From contig CM061139.1 of assembly GCA_030789695.1 (NCBI GenBank), positions 3,673,878 to 3,737,877 of the forward strand: a stretch of DNA of 64,000 bases. Reading direction: 5' to 3'. This document shows positions 56,851-64,000 of the stretch, piece after piece. A program made the position numbers and the translations under genes. The notes under the pieces were generated by a model. That model did no database searches and was not told the DNA's origin. It worked only from the letters and a program-made list of their open reading frames with translations. Each line of letters starts with the position of its first letter. Position 1 is the stretch's first letter. This DNA comes from Scilla litardierei. Lineage: Eukaryota > Streptophyta > Magnoliopsida > Asparagales > Asparagaceae.

Positions 56851-59618
56851 TCAATGCGGGATGTTTGGTGCATATGAGATGCATCCATCAAACTTTTCGG
56901 GGAGCACGCTTGGATTTGGACGTGGCGGCGTGTTCTCCCTCGGTGGTCTCCCATCTCGAATAGTGTTGGGGGGAGGCTCCCCCAAGCTAGCATTTGCTCC
57001 GGTCAACGGCTTCACCGGTGGTGCCGATTTCCGTACCGGAGGAGCTTTCTTTGGAGATTTTAATTTCGAGAGCTTGCAGAGCTCTCGAATCCTTGCGACA
57101 TCAGCGTCGCCTTCATCATCTTCAGCGGAGAGGTCGGGGGAATCATCTTTCTTCTCATTTTGGCCTAAATCCGGGCCTTCCTCGAAATCTTCATCGAATA
57201 GAGCGCCAATAGAGTGGGGGATCGCCTCCTCAATTACCTCATCAAGGAGGTCCATGTAATCAAGCTCCTCGTGGTAAGGCATGTGCTTCATAGCCTTAGG
57301 AATGTGAAGCTCCACCTCGATGTTGCCGACATTTAAAGTTAGGGTACCTTCACGCACGTCGACAATCACTCCGGCGGTGGCGAGGAACGGGCGTCCAAGT
57401 ATCAATGAAGTATCTCCCTCCTCCTTAACGTCCATGATCACGAAGTCACATGGCAAGCATATTCCACCCGGGACTTGTAGCGGGATGTCTTCGGCGATCC
57501 CCACCGGCCTTGTTATCCGTCCATCGGCTAATTGAATGCGCATGTCGGTGGGTTTCAACTTTGTCCCGGTGTTTAGCCTTAAGAACATGGAGAGAGGCAT
57601 GAGGCTCACACTAGCCCCTAGATCAACCAACGCCTTTTGAAGAGGGACGCCGCCCAAGGTGCAAGGAATCCGAAAACTCCCCGGATCTTTAAATTTGGCC
57701 GGCTCCCTTTTTCTCTTGGTAAACCAAGAGCCCTCCTCGGCTAGCATGATCTTCTCCTTCCTCTTTCTCCCCGAAATCAAGTCCTTCAAGAATTTAGCAT
57801 ATGTGGGGATTTCCACGATGGCGTCGAGGAAGGGAATGTTAAGGCTAACTCCTCTAAGATACTCGAGAAACTTCGCTAGCCTTTTCTCCATTTTCGCTCT
57901 AGCAAGCCTTTGGGGAAATGGGACCGGTGGCATGAAGCGCCTTTCCTCGATCAATTGTTCCGCTCTAGATTTCTCCTTGTCTTGTGGCTCCTTCTCCTTT
58001 TCAACTTCAACTATCGGCTCAATTGGCTCCAAGCTTTCCTCCACGGGCTCCTCGGTAGGAATCATGGCGGGGGTGGTGTCCTTCCCGCCTCTAGTAGTAA
58101 CGGCAACTACGGCATTGATGTGGCCGGTGTTGCTCCGTGGGTTTTGCTCAGGTTGCGCCGGCAATCGTTGAGTGTTCCGATTTAGCAACGCTAATTGCTC
58201 CGATATTTGAGCCACAACGGTATTAAGGGAGTCTTGCCCTGCCTTCAAGGTAGCATTTACCTTATTTTGCTCGACCATGAACGCCTCCACTCTAGCTTCG
58301 AAGTCGGATCGTTGTTGAGCTTGTGGAGGGTTTTGATTTTGATTCCTCCACCCTTGATTGTACCCGGGCGGCCTATATGGTGGAACTTGTTGCTTCGGTT
58401 GAAAGTTTTGTTGAGTAGGCCCCCTCGGTGGATAGTTTTGTTGTTGGGGTGGTGGTGGTCGGGCTTGTTGAGGTGGTGGTTGTGGCGGGTTCAAAGCTCC
58501 TTCATTGTTGGCGTAGGAGAATCCGAGATGATTTCTTGCGGCCGGATTGGCCCAATATCTTTGGTTCCCGCGACATATTGTACTTGCTCCAAGGATCCTT
58601 CTCCTTGCTCTCCTCCCACGTACATGGCTTGAGATTGGTCTTGCCAATCACACATTTGGTTCGTTGGAGCGGAGGTAGAAGGGGCTCCTTGGGGCTCCGT
58701 GATAAACTTCTCCAATCTCTCCACTACCTTGTGGAGAGAGTCAAACTTGCTCGTAAGCTCCGCTACGGCCTTCGCCTCGTAGATGCTAGTTGGTTTTAAG
58801 GAGGACGTACAGTGTCCTCGCTCATCGCCCCATTGTTGATTATTTGAGGCCATCTCCTCAATTAGGGCCGTAGCTTCCTCGGGAGTCTTTGACAAGATAG
58901 CACCATTCGCCGCGGCATCAATAATTTGTTTGGTCCCCGGTTGGAGACCATTGTAGAAGCTATGAACTAACTCCCAGTATTCAATGCTATGATGCGGGCA
59001 TTGATGCTGCAAATCCTTAAAACGCTCCCAAGCTTCATAGAGCGTCTCCTGTGGTCCTTGCTTGAAGGACATGAGAGCGCTCCGGATCTTCACCGTCTTG
59101 GATGGCGGATAGAACTTGTCAATGAATGCACTCGCCAACTCGTCCCAAGTGGTGAAGACACCCTCAGCTTGCGTCCTCAACCAGTATAGTGCCTTGTCCT
59201 TTAGCGTGAAAGGGAAGAGACGCAGTCTGATGGCATCGATGGAGACCCCCGGCATCTGAAATGTGGCGCACTTCGACAAGAATAATTGGATGTGGTAGTG
59301 GGGGTTCTCATGGGCGTTCCCATGAAATGGGTCTTGTTGCATCAAAACCACCAATCCAGTCTTTAGCTCGAAGTTCTTGTTAGCCGCTAACTCCGGCATG
59401 GCAATGGATGAGGTAGTAGAAGAAGTCTTAGGCCGAAGCCTATCGCGAATAGAAATTAGCCTCGCCATCCTTGCCGCCAATTGTTCAGGAGTTTTCGGGT
59501 TGGTCATAAACCGCCCTTCCGTATTTTGTCTCCTTTCCGCTCTAAGTCTCCGCGCGGTACGTTCGATCTCGGGATCAAATAAGATAGCTGCAGGGTCCGC
59601 CGTAGATCTCGTGTACAT
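56851..59618 (-). pseudogene. gag: Athila gag-protease polyprotein, one frameshift, no RT
   Basis: Starts at 59618 (MYTRSTADPAAILFDPE). Retrotrans_gag capsid core around LFPFTLKDKALYWL, TWDELASAFIDKFYP and EAWERFKDLQHQCPHH. Near 58565-58571 the frame shifts by one base: the upstream frame ends at 58491 and the true continuation (RYWANPAARNHLGFSY) is in the next frame. The rest is Pro/Gln-rich, then a linker and an aspartic protease with LVDLGASVSLMPLSMF, LADGRITRPVGIAEDIPL and LILGRPFLATAGVIVDV. The active site DLGAS is typical of Athila/Tat proteases. The frame ends at 56851 after a basic/proline tail, without RT, RNase H or integrase. Particle formation would need a repaired frame; replication would need enzymes from another Athila. 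Confidence 0.85.
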
Positions 59619-59683
59619 GCACAGGGGAAACAGAGTTTCAAAGAAATGATTAGTACCGTGGAAGGGTTAGGTAAGAAATAAGA

Positions 59684-59716
59684 AATAAAAATAATGATAA
59701 TAATAATAATAATAAA
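59684..59716. repeat. (AAT)n microsatellite in Athila leader
   Basis: About nine ATA/AAT units between gag and the primer site. Confidence 0.9.
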
Positions 59717-59754
59717 GAAATAGCTAGGGTGAGAAAGAATCAAACGCAATCGCC

Positions 59755-59772
59755 TCCCCGGCAACGGCGCCA
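59755..59772 (-). other. Primer binding site of Athila (tRNA-Asp)
   Basis: Minus-strand TGGCGCCGTTGCCGGGGA, the typical Athila/Tat primer site. Confidence 0.93.
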
Positions 59773-60138
59773 AAAACTTGATCGCTCCAGGATGTGACCC
59801 AAAGAACGGTTGTAGTTTTACCGCAAGTGCACGGTGTAGCAGCGAGCGGGATATCGAACACAGGGAGGACGAATGACCGTGCTTGTTCCAATCAACCTGG
59901 CTATTTAAGAGAGAAATTTGCCTTTGGCGATCCTGTCACAATCGTCAGACAAAAATGCGGAAATATCAAATCAAATAAAGAACGTCTAGGGAATGGGGAA
60001 TCCCCGCTACTCACCGTATTTCATAAATGTGGTTCGTCGGTTTCAAAATTGCTAGATTGAGATTTTGGATGAACTAGTTGCAACTGAATGTAGAACCAAG
60101 CTCACGCTCTCGCGCTGTTGCCGGTCTATAGCTATCCT

Positions 60139-60435
60139 AGGTTTGGGTCCAATCTCTTGCAAACCCTAGCCTAGGAAAGCTAGCATTGGGATCAACATCA
60201 TCGTCCAATCGCGCACCGAGCCCAATCTCTTGCAAACTCGGTCCACGACCTAGATTGGGATAGTTCCTACCCGTCCAATCTCTTGCAAACGAGTAGTGGC
60301 ATGGAATTGCAACCGGAAATCCTAGTATCGGTCCAATCTCTTGCAAACCGATACTTCGAAAATCCGACTCCAACCCAATTCGGATTTCTAGGGTTTCCTA
60401 TCAAATTGGGATCCAATCTCTTGCAAATCCCAATT
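60139..60435 (-). other. Five constant-loop hairpins, Athila 5' LTR copy
   Basis: Same five units as 26742-27038, offset 33397. All five loops are unchanged. Confidence 0.93.
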
Positions 60436-60918
60436 GATATGAATACCTAGCCATCCGTAGTAAATTGATCCCAATCTAATCCCTAATAACAATTCTAGCA
60501 CAATTTCTACCAATTCATCACAAATATGAAAATGGGCTTGTAGGGTTCATCCCCACGCCCCAAGACGTGGAGACTACTCACAAATCATAGCAAGATCACA
60601 AAAATAATCGTTGAAATAAGCAATAGAATTCATCACAATATTGAGAGATGCAATAAAAATAGAATTTTTTAGAGAAGAGAAAAGCAAACCAAAGGAGTTC
60701 TTCAATTGAATCCAACAAAATTCCAATCTTTGTCTCCTCTCTAATCATAAGAATAAAGCTAAAAACTAATCTAAAAAGCTGTAAAAAATCTGAGAGAGAG
60801 GCCCCCCAAACTAGGGTAAAAACAGGGTTTAAATAGCCCTCAAAATCGTCCAAAAACTGTGACCAAAATACCCCTGCACAGCCTGTTTTCCGCAGTTTTC
60901 GCTACAGGCAGCGCATCG

Positions 60919-61300
60919 CACTCAGCCGAGTGACAAAAGTCGCTCGGCCGAGTGAGAAACCCTGTAATTTTCCAGTAAGTCGGGGCCTTCAGGGGTCTCT
61001 ACTTCGGGGGCTGGTCGGCCGAGTGAGTTGTCGTCACTCGGCCGATGGCTTCATGGCACTCGGGCGGACAGGATTAACCACTCGGCCGAGTGGGTCTTCT
61101 GAAGTTCAGGCAGCCGAAAAACAGTAACTTGGATGTTTTGGAAGGGCTTCGTCTGGGCGCCACTCGGGCGGACGTGATGTCGTCACTCGGCCGATGTGGT
61201 CTTCGGTGCTCGGCCGAGTGCACAGGTAAATCGTGTCTGATCTGGTCGGCCGAGCAGTGTCTCGCTGGTCGGCCGAGTGGCTCCTCCACTCGGCCGAGTG
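60919..61300. promoter_or_regulatory. CACTCGGCCGAGTG array, Athila 5' LTR
   Basis: Twelve full or partial copies over 380 bp, ending about 80 bp upstream of the TATA box. Confidence 0.92.
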
Positions 61301-61595
61301 GGACACAAAAAATGCCCAATCTGCTTGTTTTGGCCTCCTCGTCGCTCCTGCGACGTCCGTTCTTCTTCCGCTCCTCTCCAACAGCAAAATACCCCTCGGG
61401 GAGGTCGTCGGTGACCGTCTAGAGTAAGCGCATCTCGAGATCACTCCAAATCGCGCCAAATCACCTGAAATGCGACAAAAACAACAAATCGTGAAAAGCA
61501 TCGCAATATCGTCGATATATCGTGAAAAACATGATTTGGGCGATCTAAATGGCATGCAAAAATGCGGGAAAAAGGTGTAAAATAAGGAGTGATCA

Positions 61596-61963
61596 GTTCA
61601 CTAAGATGGTTAAATGCATGAGCATGAATGAGTAAACCATCTAGCAAGGCATTACATCAACCCTAGACTCAAAAGAGAGAGAAAGCAATAAAGTAAATTA
61701 CATGAATTACAATGCTTTTAAAAGAGTCTAAGTCTTCAATCTTGATGCCTTGAAAGCTCTCCATCATCTCCAAGCGTTGGCACTCCTTGAGTCCAAACTT
61801 TGGCTCTTCTTCACATGATGTCCATCCTTACACCAAGTGATTAGTCTCCAAGAAATATATCCTTGAAAAAAGCTGAGAGACTAAAACATGAGATTCATTA
61901 GCAATAACATAATGTTGTGATCATCATCAAAATAAGATTGGTATGAAACACCAATACTCAATA
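61596..61963 (-). repeat. 5' LTR of Copia-1, second part
   Basis: Continues the LTR cut at 26381 after the GTTCA duplication and matches 21822-22188. Ends CTCAATA, followed by the CATAA target duplication. Confidence 0.93.
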
Positions 61964-61968
61964 CATAA

Positions 61969-62245
61969 TGGGTGACCCTTATCCTCCCAATGTCACTGAA
62001 GAGACCTTGGAGGTCTATAAATACACTGGAGATGAACAGAACAAGGGAGTACGAAACTTAGCACTCTGACATTCTACACTCCACTTAGTATTTCTTCCTC
62101 CAAATAGCTTGTGACGTCTGACTCAGGACGAGCCTCTGTGTGTCGACCTCAACCGCTCTAAGCTCTTTCTTAAGTTCCCCTTCTTACTTAAGCATCAGAG
62201 GGGATTTGGGTCGAAACCCAGATCTGACCCCCTAACGTTCCTGTG
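61969..62245 (+). mobile_element. LTR of Tat-lineage Gypsy, second part (promoter and U5)
   Basis: Continues 20365. TCTATAAATAC at 62014-62024 is the TATA box. Then comes a leader with catcagaggggatttgggtc and gaccccctaacgttcctgtg, a pattern common at the end of Tat/RIRE-type LTRs. The orientation is opposite to the broken Transposase_28-like ORF, as expected for a Tat antisense ORF. Confidence 0.55.
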
Positions 62246-64000
62246 TGATACAGGAAGCTCGTTGATTGAACCGAAAAATGCGCAAGGGCACGCCTTCCAC
62301 TCCCAAGCGTAGAAGCGTCAATGCAATAAAAAATAACCTGTGAGTACATGGCCAGATCACAGGGACAGTCGTTCTACACTTACAAAATTGATCGATAAAG
62401 AAACATAAAGTGTGTTACAACCACCTCGCTAACGTTGGAAAAGTGTGGGAAAACGTGAGGTGAAACTACAATTCTATCCTAAGTGGGTAGGGTTGAGAGC
62501 CGAAACGGTAAGCAACGAGGAGGACTCATGTGGTGTGCATGTGTATGAGGCCGTGGGTGCAAGAAATCATCCCAAATATAAATCAATTGATTATCCGGCT
62601 AAGGAAGCTCAATCAGAAAATGCGGCTTTTCATCGAACAAGTGGGGTGCAATAAGTAATGAATGAAACACATGCGAGTAATAGACAATGAGCACATTAGA
62701 GAGGGTCCGCTAGGATGAGCCTCTTCTTGGATTTTCCCTTAGGGTTCTAATAAACAAACTAACTCAAGTTTCATCCACCAATTTAGAAGATAAACACATG
62801 CAAGAGATGAAATTCACAACCCACCAACAACAATCACACAACACAACCACATAAGCAAAATTTAGAGAATCATGATGAAAAAGGAGAAGTCTTTACTCAA
62901 AACTATCATCCAAATTACAACACAAAAACCTAAATCAAATACACAAGAGATTAGAGAAATTTCACTCAAGTGTCACTCCAATATGAAATTTTCCTCTCCC
63001 AAATGCTCCTCCAAGCTCCAAGCTTCATCAACCTCCCCCCTGGCCTCCAAGCTCTCTCCCAAGCCCTAAAAAATCAAAAAACGAAGAAGAAGCCCCCGGG
63101 AATTCGAACAGGCGAAATGAATCCCAAAAAATCACATCTGGGCTTGTGATCTGGCTTGCGGGTCAGGTTTTTCATGCCCAACCCACCGCTCCTAAGAGCT
63201 GCTGCGCGCGCCTGTAATTAAACAAAAACGAGCCGCACCCGCTTCAAACAGCAGGGCAAAGCCTGCTCGAATTTGAAGCGGGGCAAAGCCCACTGCTTGA
63301 AGCGGGGCGAAGCTCGCTCGAAAATTCCGAGCGGGCCGCCCCCGCTGCAAGCAGCGGGGCGAAGCCCGCTCAAAAAATTCGAGCTGGCCGAAGCCCGCTT
63401 CAAAGTCTACGGGCCGCCCGCCTTTTGATTTTTTTATTACACAGCGGCATCCTGGAGAAGCCCACATACGGGCGGCTGTGATGGCGCCGCGTGGCGCCGT
63501 GGGATCGCACCACGTGGCGTCCCAATAAAATCTTTTTTTGGTTTTTAATCCCCTTTTCTCCTCCAAATAATTCCAAAAAAATAACTAGAAATCTCAGAAA
63601 AATCCCAGAAAATTCTGGAAAATCTCCGAGACTCCCAAAAGTACCTGAAAAATAGGAGAAGGAGAAATTAGTCCATTTGATTATAAAATGAATATAATGA
63701 CTTATATAAAACAATATTGACTTCCAAAATTCATATAAAACAATCCATTGCTCAAATAATTCTCAAAAATTTAAAATATGGTTACAATAATATCAGGAGC
63801 ACATGAAAAATAATATGAAGCCAATAAGGACGATAAAAACCGTATTTTGTGCAAAAAAATGAGGATAAGCTCTAAAAATGACATGAAGTGAAAATATACC
63901 CAAAAAGAGCAAGATTAAGTATAATTCTTAGCACAAAATGAGGTAGTTAGGAGTTATAAATATACACTTTTCACTCCGAATCACACCCCCCATCTAGCTT
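62246..64000 (-). mobile_element. Athila-like LTR, cut by window edge
   Basis: Candidate start TGATACAGGAAG. gcgcaagggcacgcc followed by gatcacagggacagtc matches the conserved gcaagtgcacgg...cacaggga pairing of the Athila LTR at 26420-26470. No coding frame; 62400-63180 and 63530-64000 are AT-rich with nothing recognised. The other end and any TSD lie outside the window. Confidence 0.45.
63240..63420. repeat. GC-rich AGCGGG...CCCGCT inverted-repeat block
   Basis: Units such as AGCGGG/CCCGCT around gcgaag and GCAGG/CCTGC around gcaaag repeat about six times, separated by ttcaa/ctcgaa words. It resembles the U3 palindrome blocks of the other LTRs but has its own motif. Confidence 0.7.

Larger units (their letters stand above)
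26382..61595 (-). mobile_element. Athila-type Gypsy, non-autonomous, TSD GTTCA
   Basis: LTRs 26382-28197 and 59779-61595 (TGATCGCTCC...GGAGTGATCA) with GTTCA at 26377-26381 and 61596-61600. The interrupted Copia-1 LTR reads straight across. A tRNA-Asp primer site is at 59755-59772 and a polypurine tract at 28198-28212. It carries gag-protease and an ATHILA-type ORF but no reverse transcriptase, RNase H or integrase. The Copia-2 array (32319-55648) sits inside it. The LTR pair differs at about a dozen sites, so insertion is recent. Confidence 0.95.
59779..61595 (-). repeat. 5' LTR of Athila
   Basis: 1817 bp. Hairpin run 60139-60435, TATA 60827-60838, palindrome array 60919-61300. Differences from the 3' LTR include several that restore the palindrome (actcagccgag against actctgccgag, ggtcggccgag against ggtcggtcgag). 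Confidence 0.95.
20366..61963 (-). mobile_element. Copia-1: SIRE-like gag-only element, TSD CATAA, split by Athila
   Basis: Left LTR 20366-22188, internal 22189-24915, right LTR 24916-26381 continued at 61596-61963. CATAA is duplicated at 20361-20365 and 61964-61968. The right LTR end reads CTCAATA where the left reads CTCAACA. An iMet primer site lies beside the right LTR and a polypurine tract beside the left, so it reads on the minus strand. It has no protease, integrase, reverse transcriptase or RNase H. The Athila element occupies 26382-61595 inside its right LTR. Confidence 0.93.

Noticed and set aside
62872..63069. 65-residue plus-strand Lys/Ser-rich frame as a small gene
   Set aside because: Lies in AT-rich LTR-like sequence with no recognisable domain or conserved context.

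Overview
The window is nuclear DNA of a flowering plant, and almost all of it is LTR retrotransposons nested inside one another. The evidence is plant SIRE-type Copia, Athila and Tat-type Gypsy coding domains, plant tRNA primer sites, telo-box leaders, and one short intron-containing fragment of a DEAH-box RNA helicase gene at the left edge. The species cannot be named from sequence alone. No intact host gene, tRNA or rRNA gene was seen.

Layout. 1-380 is the helicase fragment. 849-2890 holds two truncated SIRE-like LTR pieces. 2891-4336 is AT-rich, possibly an LTR remnant. 4337-5940 is a ~55 bp minisatellite. 6352-7874, 10203-10732 and 19821-19858 are pieces of one broken antisense ORF of a Tat-lineage Gypsy element, and that element's LTR lies at 19963-20365 and 61969-62245. 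This old element was entered by a solo LTR (7875-10202, TSD CCATC), by a decayed 9.1 kb Copia (10733-19820, TSD GAACC) and by a gag-only SIRE-like element, Copia-1 (20366-61963, TSD CATAA). Copia-1's right LTR was entered by an Athila-type Gypsy (26382-61595, TSD GTTCA). The Athila was entered, 12 bp before its downstream ORF, by a tandem SIRE-like Copia-2 array of form LTR-internal-LTR-internal-LTR (32319-55648, TSD CCGAA/CCGAG). 62246-64000 is a further Athila-like LTR cut by the window edge. Copia-2 carries two full sets of gag, pol and a downstream 'plant transposon protein' ORF. The Athila carries only gag-protease and an ATHILA-type ORF, so it lacks its own reverse transcriptase and integrase. 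Copia-1 carries only a broken gag.

The most unusual signal lies in the LTRs. (1) Upstream of the TATA box, different families carry arrays of a short CpG-rich inverted-repeat motif, and the motif differs by family: CACTCGGCCGAGTG in the Athila, CAGTCGACTG in Copia-1, ACCGAC-containing inverted pairs in Copia-2, GGCGCGTGCC in the decayed Copia. In the Athila and Copia-2 the same family-specific motif recurs inside the element, just upstream of the downstream ORF. (2) Downstream of the TATA box (R/U5), LTRs carry runs of hairpins whose loop is constant within a family while the stems differ but remain self-complementary. The Athila has five stems around the loop CCAATCTCTTGCAA; Copia-1 has about ten around CCACAAAGA. 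Internal compensatory change of this kind argues that the folded RNA is what is maintained. I know of no description of this two-layer arrangement; its function is not shown by the sequence.
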